From contig VKHL01000079.1 in assembly GCA_015146655.1 (NCBI GenBank), forward strand, positions 1 to 64,000: a stretch of DNA of 64,000 bases, in the 5' to 3' direction. The position numbers and the translations under genes are program-made. The notes beneath the pieces were generated by a model. The model saw only the letters and a program-made list of their open reading frames with translations. It searched no databases and was not told the DNA's origin. This stretch comes from Ochromonas danica (Eukaryota; Sar; Chrysophyceae; Chromulinales; Chromulinaceae). Shown piece by piece: positions 46,424-56,973 of the stretch; position 1 is the first letter of the stretch; every line of letters begins with the position of its first letter.

Positions 46424-48083
46424 CAGATGTGTGTACCAGATGTGTGTATCACGTGTGTGTGTCTATGTGTATGTGTGTGCTATTGTGTTACATGATGTCC
46501 CACAGCTATACTGTAGACTAGTTACCTCTACCCACTACCCACTACCCACTACCCACCTCACACTACCTCTCACTCTTCTCTGGTGATGTATGACTTCATA
46601 TGCAGGTCTCGCCAGCTCTCTTGAATCAGATCGAGCAGGAGTCAATACCATCAACAACAGGAGGAGGAGGAGGAGCAGCAGCAGCAGGAGGAGGAGGAGG
46701 AGGAGGAAATGTAGTCTTCCACCTCAAAGGTGCGGAGAAGGAAGAAGCGGTTCTCTGCACAGCCAAGTCAACTTTCTCCATGAAGCGAGTGGAGACCTCC
46801 AACACAGGTAGACTAGACTAGACTACTACCGCACCCCCTATACACCCCCTATGCACCCCCTTTGCACCTCCTCTGACACCTCCTGTGAGGTAGTCTATGT
46901 TGTTCCTCATAGAGCAGCAGCGAGTAGAGGAGAGGCAATGATTACAGGCCGTTGTCATGACTATTACGAGGTAAACACTGTGCTCTACACACACAGACAC
47001 ACAGACACACACACACACAGTCGCACTACCTCTTCACTACTGTAGTGGTGGTGAGGTAGTGCTGCTACTATACCATGCTATGCTATGCTATGCTATCTTC
47101 CTGTGACTGATTGAGATTGTCTTGTGTGACTAGTTGAAAGTGATCCCAGGCAAGGTAGACCGCCTCCTCCACCTCCTCCCTACCCTCTCTACCCCTTCCT
47201 CCTCCTCCTCCTCCTCCTTCGAAGGTGTCAGGACAGTTCGCAAAGATGCCTTAGAAGCCGCAGTCTTGGCCAGCCGCGAAGAGATCGACACCTTCATGCT
47301 GAGCCAGTCCTTCCTGCCCTACCGCGACCACTACCTCTACTGCGAGGAAGAGTGTAGTGACGGCCTAGTCTTGGCCTTGGCTACCGCGGCCTTAGCGCAG
47401 GGATGGCCCTGGCCACGCCTCGTCCTCAGCGACTGCCTGGCTGCGCTACCCGATTGGCCATCCTCAGCGCTGCTCTACCTCTTCCTCTCCCTCGGTAGAG
47501 AAGAGGTAGTGACAGTAGCAGCAGCAGCAGGAGGAGGAGAAGGGGTATGGGTAATGGATGACGAGAAGATTGGTAAGGCGATTCTAAAGGCTCTCTTAAG
47601 GAAACACAAGGTAACTACTACTACTACTACCACTACTACCTTCACCTCCTCCTGCTCCTCCTACCTCTGACCTGCTGTACCACTACTGCTACTGCTACCC
47701 TCTAGTGTATGAGGAAGGATCGGCTCTACTTGGAATGGTCTGCTCTGCTGCCTGGAGGCGTGCAGTCCATCGAGAAGATGTCCTCCTACCTACCAGGCCT
47801 CGCACTAGTTGACACACTACCCCAGGAGCAGCAGCAGGAGGAGGAGGAGGGGAGGGGTAGCAGCCACTTGCTCTACTTCCCCGCCTCTGCACTACCTCTC
47901 GCACTACCCGACCGCCTAGCCGCGCTGTACGCAGTGAAGGACTTCTTCTCCGCTACCGAGGTAGAGCCCTACCTGCTACCATTCTTCGGCCACGAGGGAC
48001 AGCCGCAGACGGTAGAAGACCTCCTCCTCCTCCTGCTACCCGGCCAGCTCAGACTAGTCGATGGACTCTTCTTACGATGCTAG
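46051..48083 (+). CDS. DSCC1: DSCC1 / Dcc1, subunit of the alternative Ctf18-RFC clamp loader
   Basis: Five exons: 46051-46125, 46606-46807, 46915-46970, 47134-47610 and 47706-48083, 395 residues, the same size as human DSCC1. With CTF8 it joins CTF18-RFC, which loads PCNA at forks and promotes sister-chromatid cohesion. Family signatures are YKLIEVSPALLNQIEQ, then VVFHLKGAEKEEAVLCTAKS with MKRVETSN, and the winged-helix C-terminus ending TVEDLLLLLLPGQLRLVDG. The acceptor at 46914 could shift by one CAG triplet. Gly, Gln and Glu runs arise from GGA/GCA repeats. Intron 1 carries GACTGT hexamers (46144-46230) and (TG)n (46370-46420). Base composition is GC-richer than in most other genes in the window. 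Confidence 0.85.
46140..46230 (+). repeat. (GACTGT)n minisatellite in DSCC1 intron 1
   Basis: About 13 units of the hexamer GACTGT with single changes (GACCGT, GAGTGA). A (TG)n tract follows at about 46370-46420 in the same intron. Confidence 0.9.
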
Positions 48084-48119
48084 CTAGTAGTGGTAGTATT
48101 AATAGGGTGTGGTAGTAGT

Positions 48120-48382
48120 TGTTGTGGGTAGTCAATTAGGTAGTGAAGGAGGAGGAGGAGGAGGAGATGGTAAAGTAAATACTATAAACCAATCAATGAG
48201 TAGTAGCAGCAGCAGGAGGAGGAGAAGGTAGTAGACAAGGTAGTGGTAGTCTAGGTAGTGGCCAAGGTAGTGGTAGAGGTAGTGACCAAGGTAGTGCTAG
48301 TCTAGGTAGTGGTAGAGGTAGTGGTAGAGGTAGTGGTAGAGGTAGTAGACAAGGTAGTGGTAGAGGTAGTGGTAGTGGTAGT
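48120..48382. repeat. Degenerate (GGTAGT)n/(GGTAGA)n hexamer array
   Basis: Fills the 298 bp between the convergent DSCC1 and karyopherin genes. About 20 copies of GGTAGT, GGTAGA or GGTAGTG occur in succession from 48236 to 48380, with related GGA and GCA triplets before them. It is the purest part of the GGTAG/CTACC-rich region. Confidence 0.85.
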
Positions 48383-51300
48383 TAGTGTTTCTTGCTGAAG
48401 GTCTTGAGGTAGTTGCGCACTTTCTTCCAATCGCCACTTTCTACCGCCACGAAGACTTGGCGACTAACCTCCTCCTCCTCCTGCTGCTGCCTTGGGGTAA
48501 CACCTCCTCCTCCTCCTCCTGCTCGTCGACTAGTCAAGACGTGTTGCCACGCCTCCTGCACGAACTTCCAGCCCAAAGCAAAGCACAATTTGATCCAAAG
48601 ACGACTCGCGGTATCGCGCAGATCGCTGTGGTAGTCATCACACAAGATGTGCACTACCGTGTGCACCATGTGGTAGCCATGGCCTTGAGAGAGGTAGCAG
48701 GCCATGAGAGAGGGTAGGCCTCTCGGTCCCTCTGCGCACCTTCCTCCTCCTCCTCCTGCTGCTCCTCCTCCTGCTCCTCCTTCAGGTGGAAGGGTAGTCA
48801 TCGTCGACGGTTTCATCTCCCAGAGAGCGGGTCCATTGGGTAGCAGGAAGATGGACCCGTCGCTGTTGAAGATCGGCCCCAGCTGGTACCAGAGCAGGTC
48901 TAGTAGCAGTGCGCACACCTCTGTGCTCTGCCTACCGAGGTGGTAGTACCGCGAGCAGGCATCGGGTAGTGCGAAGAGGATCGTCTTCCCCAGCGCCTCC
49001 ACGGGTAGCTTCGAGGCTAACACGTGCAGGTCGGTTAACTTAAGGGCGAGGAGGAGGAAGTGCAGGTAGGAGGAGAGGGTAGCGAAGGGGCGCTGGCTAG
49101 CTGCTACCTCTTCTTCGCGTTGAGAAAGTCTTTCGAGGCCGCGGTCTAGACCAGAATATACCCTTCCACGACTACCACCACCTCCTCCTCCTGCTCCTTC
49201 CCTCCTCCTCCTACTACCCCCACCTCCTCCTCCTCCTGCTCCTGCTATGACTGCCTCGTACCCCATCTGACTGACTTGTCCGATGAAGTTGACTGCTAAG
49301 GCTAGCAGGATGCTATCGTGTAGGTGGTGGTGGAGGTGGTGCAGGCTATCCCACACTTTGGCCAAGTCCTGCAGCAGTTGGGTAGCGCTAGCGAACACTG
49401 CCCACCCCTCCTCCTCCTCCTCCTGCTGCATGCCTACTACTACCACCTGCTGCTGCTGCTGTTGTTGTCTAGCGTAGAGGAGGTAGTGCAGGCATTGGCA
49501 GTGTTGATCTAACAGAGAAGAGAAGATCGTCACTACCTCCTGCCCCACCCCTCCTCCTCCTCCTCCTGCACCACCACCACCACCTCCTCCTCCTCCTCCA
49601 TCTACCAGGTCTACCTTGCGATAGACTAGACATCCCACGATACCATCCAATAGCCCGCTGACCTCCGTGAAGATCTTCAAGAGCAGGTCTAGTTCGTCTC
49701 TGTGCCAGTGGTGCACAGCCTGTGGGTTACTGTGAAAGAACGACAGCAGCGCTATCACTACCTCGAGGTAGAGTGTAGTGGTGGCTAGACCTCTCTCTAG
49801 CACACAGGGTAGCACTTCCTGCGCTACCCATTCGACTGATCGGCAGTGGTGCACGAGGATTGTGTGGCTGTCGTGTGCGAAGTGTAGCAAGATGGATAGC
49901 AGCAGGTCGAGGGGGCAGTGGGTAGCATAGCAGGCTAGCGTCGAGATGAAGTGGTTCTCTACCTCCCCCACTGAGGAGGAGGAGGAGGAGGAGCAGGAGG
50001 AGGAGGAGGAGGAGGTAATAGTGGGGTGGACTAGGCGATGGTAGAAGGATCGCAAAGATCCGCTGTGACTAGCACAGGCTGAGACGATAGCAGGAGGAGG
50101 AGGAGGAGGAGAGGTAGTAGCAGTAGTAGTAGCAGGAGGAGGAGGAGAAGAGATAGCAGCTGCTAGTCGACTGTCAACGGTCACCATGCTAGCACGCTGT
50201 AACGCTTTGTCTGACGCACTCAACAGCACCGGCAAGACTACCTGCCAGATAGCCACCCGCTGCCCTCCTCCTCCTCCTCCTGCACCACCTCCTCCTGCTG
50301 CTACCTGCTGCAGGGTGGGTAAGAGGTAGTGTGCGGTGTGCAGGTAGGAGCACGAGCCGAAGAGGATGCTGAAGCTCTTCCAGCTCATGGCGCAGAGCTG
50401 AGCGGGTAGTCGCTGAGGGGTAGTGCTCACAGCGAAGAGGATGGGTAGCGCGAACACTGTCACACCCTCTAGTAGCGAGCAGTCCACATACCCTCCTCCT
50501 CCTCCACCACCGCCTAGTAGGGTAGCAGGAGGAGGAGGAGGGAGTAGTGAGGGGGAAGGGAAAGCCGCGGTAGCGCCAGTGGTAGGAGGAGGAGGAGCAG
50601 GGAAGTGTATTAAATAGGACAAGATAGACGGACTACCCCCTCCTCCTCCTCCTCCTACCGCCCCAATACTCCCACAGGCTAGAATGTGCTCTAGTAAGGT
50701 GGAGAGAGAGGGAAGGGTAGCACCGAAGACGATCTGGTAGAGCTGCTGGGTAGCACCTATCTGACTGTAGCTACCTGCTAGTGTGCACGCATAGCGCACA
50801 AGGAGAGGTAGCACTTTGAGTGCACAGACTGCACCGATGTGGTCCTGCTTGACGCGATAGGGTAGCGCTGCGGCTATTGTCATCAGCTGGTAGAGGCGGT
50901 AGTGGTAGTGGTAGTGGGCAGGAGGAGGAGGAGTGGGTAGCAGGTGTAGCACTTCCTCTTCGCCGTGCAGGAAGGAGACTAGCAACGCCTTCTTCCACTT
51001 CGCTATCGTAGCGACGATCACATCTGCAGACTGTAGTAGAAGAGGTAGATCAGCCTCTAGCATCGCCACTCCTCCTCCTCCTGCTCCACCACCACCACCT
51101 CCTCCTCCTCCTACCAGCCAGCTGCCTAGCTTCTCCCCCAGCAGGTCAGACAAGATGAGAATGATGAGGCGGGACAGCGGGCGGCAGTAGAGACAAACAT
51201 CATCTGTGAGGCGGTCGAAGAGCTGGTAGAAGGTAGCCAGGCAGTCTGGGCGGTGGAGGAGGAGGAGGAGTGCTACCTGGTAGTCCTTCGTCACTGCCGA

Positions 51301-53553
51301 GAAGGCGTGCAGCACTGCCTCGAGGTCTACGTAGTGCACCTCAGAGGTAGCGGTAGAGGTAGTGGTAGATCCGAGGAGTGCGTGCGTGGCGGTGGTGTAG
51401 GTAAGAGAGGTTAGCAGGAGGAGGTTGACGAGGTAGCCGCTCACTGACGTCACGTGCACTGCGAGGTCTCGCAGGTAGTCGCGAAGACTGGAGCGGTACT
51501 CTGCCAGATCGTCCAGGTAGGTCTTCACTACTCGACTAGCAGGAGGAGGAGGAGGAGGAGAGGTAGCATAGCTGGGGTGGTGGTAGTGGTGGTGGTGGAG
51601 GAGGAGGAGGTAGCGCACATTCAGTTTGCTGAAGTGTACCGCGATCTCAACGGTTCCTTGTAGTTCAGACTGCACGGCAGCGATAGCAGAGGATTGGTCC
51701 CCGATAGGCGGCACTCCTCCTCCTCCTCCTCCTACCCCACCACCACCTCCTCCTGCTCCTCCTACTACATGTAGTTGATTCAAAGAGATGGAGTGCTTCA
51801 AAGCCATCGAGTCTTTGCTAGAGAAGAGTCTAGCCATCTCTGTCCAGATGTCCATGTAGATCTGCAGCAAGTCATAGCAGAGGGTAGTGATCAACAGCTG
51901 CTCCTCCTCCTCCTCCTCCACCCCTGCCTTGACCACATAGAAGTCTAGCACCTGTCCCAGAGTCACCGCCTGCTCTCTCAAGGCTGCCATGACTGCGAGG
52001 GTAGCTCGAGCTAGATAAGCGGTAGAGACTGGCCCCAGCATGGCCTTCGAGGCGCGCAGCAAAGAGGCCAAGGCATCGGCTAGCGAGGTCATGAAGGATG
52101 AAGACATCGAGGTAGACCACGAGGCTAGTGAGGAGGAGGAGGAGGTGGTGGTGGTGGAGGAGGAGGAGGAGGAGGATAAGCTGTGTTGTAACTTGTTAGT
52201 CACGATGGAGATAGCCTGACTGAACCATTCTAGCCATTGAATCTCAAGTTTGAGGAGAAAGACTTCGTCACAAGAGGTAGGCAGAGAGCTGAGGTAGGAG
52301 GAGGAGGAGGAGGAAGGCTTGGATGGCGGGGCTAGCACTGCTTCGATCATGTCACAGAAAGAGGTAACGCACTCTCCCAGCTGGCCGTGCAGATGCACTA
52401 CCACCTCATTGGGTAGCCCTCCTCCTCCTCCTCCTCCTCCACCACCTGTGAGGCGGTGAGCAATCAGATGAAATGTAGGTACCCATTGAGACAGCGTGAA
52501 GCTTTCATGCCACATCTACAACACACACACACATAGACACACACAGTGCACATGTTAGTAAGTTAGTCTAGTAGAGCACTACATTGCACTACATTGTACT
52601 ACAGTGTAGTGTGCTATAGTGTAGACTACCTGTACACAGGAGGCTGCAGTCTTCACTCCCTCTGCACCTCCTTCCTGCGCTACCACTGTAGCCAACTTCA
52701 TCCAATTCTGACTACATCCGATAGCCTTGCTATACAGAGAGAACCCCTCCTGCTCCTGCTCCTCCTGCTGCTGCTTGATGACGTGGTCGAGGTAGTGTAT
52801 GACCAAAGAGGTAGCCGTTAGGAAGACATTCGCTGCTAGCACCTTCCCAGCTGCTCGACTAGCCGTTGGTCTCTCTGCTAGGCGAGGTAGCTTCCTCGGG
52901 TAGAAGTCAGGCAGGTAGCCTAGTGTGCACAGGATGAACCACGCGGGTAGTCGTGCGGCTTCGAGCTGGTCGATGGCGTGGCGGATGGAGGAGGTTACCC
53001 CGCAGGCATAGTCGAAGATGGTTACCCCCCTGTGCACCTCCTTGTTGTCTGATGAGGTAGTGTTGAGAGGAGCGGTAGCAATCAGTGCAGCGAGAGACAT
53101 GGCCAAGTGCATCACAATGGGATGACTTCTCTCGCGGTGGTGGAGGGTGGTGGTGGAGGAGGAGGAGGAGGTGAAGGAGGAGGAGGAGGTGAGGAGGAGG
53201 GTAACAGTGTTGATGATCTCCTGAGGGAGGTGCGAGGAGGAGGAGGAGGAGGGTAGGTGCTTCCAACAGAGATCTCTCAAGGTCTGCGCGGCAATGAGAG
53301 CGACGACCAGGTCAGAGGAGGAGGAGGAGGAGGAGGAGGAGGCACAGCAAGAGTGTCGAATAGCCTGCAAGCAGAGAGTGGCAGCAGGTGAGCAGGAGGA
53401 GGAGCAGGAGGAGGAGGAGGTGGTGGTGGTAGTGTCGAGCAGGTAGCGCACAAATCCCTCCCAGCGCTGCACATCTGCTTTACTTCTTGCCAGACTGAAA
53501 GTACGAGCTTCGGCTAGGAAAGCTTCAAGAGAAGGAGGAATAGAAGAAGTCAT
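48382..53553 (-). CDS. Importin-beta family karyopherin (importin-13/transportin-3-like), repeat-expanded
   Basis: Two exons, 52630-53553 and 48382-52515 (intron 114 nt), about 1685 residues, against roughly 960 for human relatives. Such karyopherins carry SR proteins, histones or other cargo through nuclear pores with Ran. The N-terminus follows the importin-beta HEAT pattern of this subfamily: SLEAFLAEARTFSLARSKAD, WEGFVRYLL, then VVALIAAQTLRDLCWKHLP, then HPIVMHLAMSLAALIATAPL. AARLPAWFILCTLGYLPDFY matches the third-repeat region of TNPO3/IPO13. The C-terminal helices (YHMVHTVVHILCDDYHSDLR) are weakly conserved. The extra length comes largely from poly-Gly, poly-Ser, poly-Pro and poly-His runs coded by GGN/TCN repeats, probably in inter-helix loops. 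Subfamily assignment is moderate. Confidence 0.6.
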
Positions 53554-54015
53554 CTAGTCTGGTCTAGTCTGGTCTGGTCTTGTCTAGACAGTCTAGTTAG
53601 TCTTCTTTATCATTCAGAGAGCATGAAGAACAACAGGAACAGCAGAGGTAGCACAATAAGTGAGAAATTCGCAGTTGCAAATCACTTTTTAGCATTAGAA
53701 ACCACCATTTATTGTAGTGCTGTTGGACTGCAGCACAAGTTATTATTCCATTGCGCTGGATACTTTTCCACGCAAAACAACAATACCCATACTACTCTAC
53801 TGTACACACTCACTGTGTAGCAAGTAGTTATGAATAGCTAGCATCATGTGATATCATATCACATTACCAATCACTAAAATCCACCGTACCACTAAATCTA
53901 AACCAACTACACTGCATTACACTACACTACACATTACACTACACATTACACTACACACTATACCAGTCCCCCTGTGGTCTAGACCAGCTACAAGCTATAC
54001 TGAACAAGACAAGTG
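53554..54015. other. Intergenic with dispersed repeat 2, copy B
   Basis: No gene is supported. The segment 53635-53715 is the second copy of the repeat at 13150-13230. ACACT-type repeats (TACACTACACATTACACTACAC pattern, 53910-53960) follow. Confidence 0.5.
53635..53715. repeat. Dispersed repeat 2, copy B
   Basis: Shares AATAAGTGAGAAATTC and flanking blocks with 13150-13230 in the same orientation, about 80 bases with scattered differences. Family unknown. Confidence 0.5.
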
Positions 54016-54833
54016 TCACCTTCTCAAAGAGGCATTGAAAGCTGTGGGGACAGCACCCTCGCCCCCTTTCTTCGCACTTCCTTCCAGCAGGTTTCTGAAG
54101 TCATCCACAGTGATCCTGCTGTCTCCATCCAGGTCCGCCGTCTACCATCAACCACACCACACCATAGTCAACATCAACTTCAACTACCAACAGCAGCACC
54201 ACCACCACCATCATCATCACTTACCCTCTTGAGGATGTCTAGCTCTTCATCGGACAGCTCGCCCAGGCCAAAGGCGATGAAGGCTTGCCTCAGCATGTCT
54301 TCGTTAATGTAGCCCATGCCGTCGGGATCAAACGCACGGAATGCCTCGCTGATAGGGTCAAACATGGTGACCTCGTTCTCGAGGAGCAGGTCTTTGAGGT
54401 CGTCCAGCGTCAGTTCCTTCTTGTTGTTCATGAGGAAGCGGTAGTCCTTCGCTGAGAGGGCGGGGAAGAGCTGGCCCAGCCTCTTCTTCAAGGTGGCCAA
54501 GGTGATGACGTTGTTCTTCTCGAGGTCCAGCATAGAGAAGGCGGCTTGCACTTCCTCGGGACTCACGAAGACTCCCCCCTTGGCATTCTTCCGCACTCGA
54601 TCGAGGTAAGACTCAGGCGGAGGGTGATGGCCGTGAGCGAAGGGCGAATGAGAGCGAGAGGCATAGCCATGACCTGGCGTGAGTCCCAGAGAAGGCGAGA
54701 GCAAGCCACCTCCGATGGTCTCCCGGCGAAGATTCGAGGGACTAAGGCTTCTCTTAGGAGAGTCTTCTCCTCCTCTCAAGCCTTTGCTGGTATCAATCCT
54801 TTTCAAATTCGGTATTGACTGAGGACTGGACAT
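54016..54833 (-). CDS. EF-hand calcium-binding protein (calmodulin-like)
   Basis: Two exons, 54225-54833 and 54016-54141 (intron 83 nt), about 244 residues. The first ~75 residues are Ser/Pro/Gly-rich and disordered. Four EF-hand units follow: SPEEVQAAFSMLDLEKNNVI (loop degenerate), ALSAKDYRFLMNNKKELTLD (degenerate), ISEAFRAFDPDGMGYINEDM (canonical loop), and after the intron DLDGDSRITVDDF (canonical). So probably two sites bind calcium, both in the C-terminal lobe. The arrangement is calmodulin/centrin-like, but no specific family is recognised. The ATG at 54833 is preceded directly by TTGCAG, so an upstream non-coding or short coding exon is possible. Confidence 0.75.
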
Positions 54834-55112
54834 CTGCAAGGGTAATGAATGACTATTCCCTAAACCAACCTCTCCTTCTGTTGTCGTTTAGTTCTCAATT
54901 GATCACTTCTCAACGAGAAAATATTATTATTATGCGTGGTGAAAGAAACGGACTCTCTTCGACTCGTGCTTATTAAGTTAAGATGTTAAGTTTCCAGGTT
55001 TCAAGTATTCGTTTTTCGTTTTCGTTTTTCGGGAGTGAGTTTCGTCGTGTTTGGGTTGGTCAAGTCTGGGCCAAAGGCATTATTTGCTGGTGGAGGCTTT
55101 GGACAGAAGAAA

Positions 55113-55537
55113 ATGATCATTCCTGTTCGTTGTTTCACTTGTGGCAAGGTCATAGGAAATAAGTATGATTGGTACTTGGACCTCCTAGTAAATGAATATT
55201 CTGCTAAGTGAGTTGTTCCTCTTCTTTACTTAACACCTCCTCTCACTGTCTCTCTCATTGTCTCACTCTTGGTGACTCACTCTGTCATGTGACGTGCTGT
55301 GACATTCTGACAGAGATGCGCTAGATGAACTCGGATTGAAGCGTTATTGCTGTCGGCGCATGGTTTTGACTCACGTGGATTTGATTCAGAAGCTCTTGAA
55401 CTATAACAGTGAGTCACTGTTCACTCTCTGTCCCTTCCCTTCCTTCTGTCTTGCCAGCTCACCTGACTAATGTAATGTGCTCTGTCTCCTTAGCCCATCA
55501 ACATCGTACTGCAGGTGGTGTCCCAGAAAATGCTTAA
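55113..55537 (+). CDS. RPB10: RNA polymerase subunit RPABC5 (Rpb10), shared by Pol I, II and III
   Basis: Three exons: 55113-55207, 55314-55408 and 55494-55537, with introns of 106 and 85 nt, 77 residues (usual 65-71). The zinc ligands are C7 and C10 in [15 protein letters not shown] and the paired cysteines in [15 protein letters not shown]. These motifs are nearly invariant. The last exon adds a short lineage-specific tail ([13 protein letters not shown]) after LLNYN. It is too small and spliced for simple frame searches to show. Convergent with PSMA2, whose stop codon is 134 bp away. Confidence 0.95.
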
Positions 55538-55671
55538 GAATGTGTAATATATGAATTGTAATCAGTGAGAAGAGGCCAAACCCACCACCTACACACACAC
55601 ACCAACACACACCCTTACACTGTTCTACAAGTGACAAGGACTCATTTACATTATTACAAGGGGACTTCTTC

Positions 55672-56550
55672 TTAATTAGCCTCATCGAGATAGTCTCGAA
55701 CTTCTTGTGGACTGAGGACACGGAAGATGCGGTCCTCTGCTCGGATAATGCCCACCTCAATGTTCGACTCAGTCATCTCACCCTCATAGCTCTCACGTAG
55801 CGTTAGAAGAGCAATATGCACGGCATCATCAAGCTCCATATCCTCGCTGTAACGACGTTCGAGGAAGTTCTTGGCATTTATGTAGTTCTTGCCTATGGCG
55901 GTCGCCTTCCATCCGAAGAATGAACCAGAAGGATCCACCTGATAGAGTTGAGGTCCGTCGTCATCATAACCTGCGATCAAGCAGGAAACACCGAAAGGTC
56001 GCACACCACCCGACTGGGTGTACTCCTGCATCAGACCAGCAGACTCGCGCACGATCTGGTCAATAGGTTGAACTTCCCGATAAGTGAGGTAGTACTTCTG
56101 AGCATTCTTACGAGCATTGCGAACAATGACACGGAAGTCAGGACCCAAGCCAGCATAGACGAAGCCTGAGGGTGTACCCATTAGCAAACAATTGAATATA
56201 AGGGGCAGAATAGGGCGATACCTGTGCTGGGAGTGATCGACTGGATCTTCTGGTAGTCCTCAGTATCCACTAGGACAGAAGGAACCTTCTTGTCGGTGGC
56301 AATGACCACACCATTCTTGGCTGTGTTGTTCAGATCATATTCCCATACAAACACCCCCAGAGATAGAGAGACAGAGACAGAGAGTAGCCATGTTAGACAT
56401 GACGTCACATAGAAGAGAAGACAGACAGACTGCCTTACCTCTGATACCCAAAGCCATCTTGCCCTGCTGGACACGTGCCAAGGCATTCTCAATCTGCATC
56501 AGCTTGCCCGTCTTATTGAAGGTTGTCAAAGAAAAGTTCATATCCCCCAT
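55672..56550 (-). CDS. PSMA2: 20S proteasome subunit alpha-2
   Basis: Three exons: 56439-56550, 56222-56320 and 55672-56165, with introns of 118 and 56 nt, 234 residues, identical in length to human PSMA2. It forms part of the outer ring of the 20S proteasome core. The N-terminus [49 protein letters not shown], and [18 protein letters not shown] are alpha-2 hallmarks. The second join gives [18 protein letters not shown] and fixes the 56-nt intron. Confidence 0.95.
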
Positions 56551-56973
56551 GATAGCTACTGTTCTCTTTCTTTATTAATGTCAAATCAAGTAGGTAGAGG
56601 AAATAAATCGAGGTGGAAAGGACTGACTGGCCTTCTCTTCTCAATTGACAATGTTATCAGCAGACCCGATCGATGATCTCCGGAGAACTCATTTCTCACA
56701 GAAACGACTTCCTACACCATAAAACGCGCTGTTTGTCCATGGAAAATAATGGTCTTCCATGGAACATTTCCCCCCATCAAAAGGAAAACGTGTTTAATGG
56801 GAGAAACGCGTTTCAGTCCTTCTTAGTTGGTCACGTGCTTCCAGAAAGGAAGTGGTCAGAACCAGAAGAAGAAGAAGAAGACCTTCTCCTTCCCAACAGA
56901 CTTCTTCTCTTAGACACACAATTTTAACTAGTCATTCCTTCCTTTCTTGCCAGTCAATAGCTGTAGTAATAAG
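56551..56973. promoter_or_regulatory. Divergent promoter region between PSMA2 and the ZNG1-like gene
   Basis: 423 bp between the two start codons. Contains the ACGCGT palindrome within GAAACGCGTTTC at 56803-56814 and two CCATGGAA blocks (56737, 56757), motifs also seen near the MSH6 promoter at 21480-21515. A shared regulatory role is conjecture. Confidence 0.3.

Noticed and set aside
46214-46586. Three Cys/Val-rich frames before DSCC1 exon 2
   Set aside because: Readings of GACTGT and TG repeats within DSCC1 intron 1.
55000-55070. GTTTTTCGTTTTCGTTTTTCGG stretch resembling the MITE family 1 end
   Set aside because: Similarity is limited to a T/C/G simple pattern, without the inverted partner.
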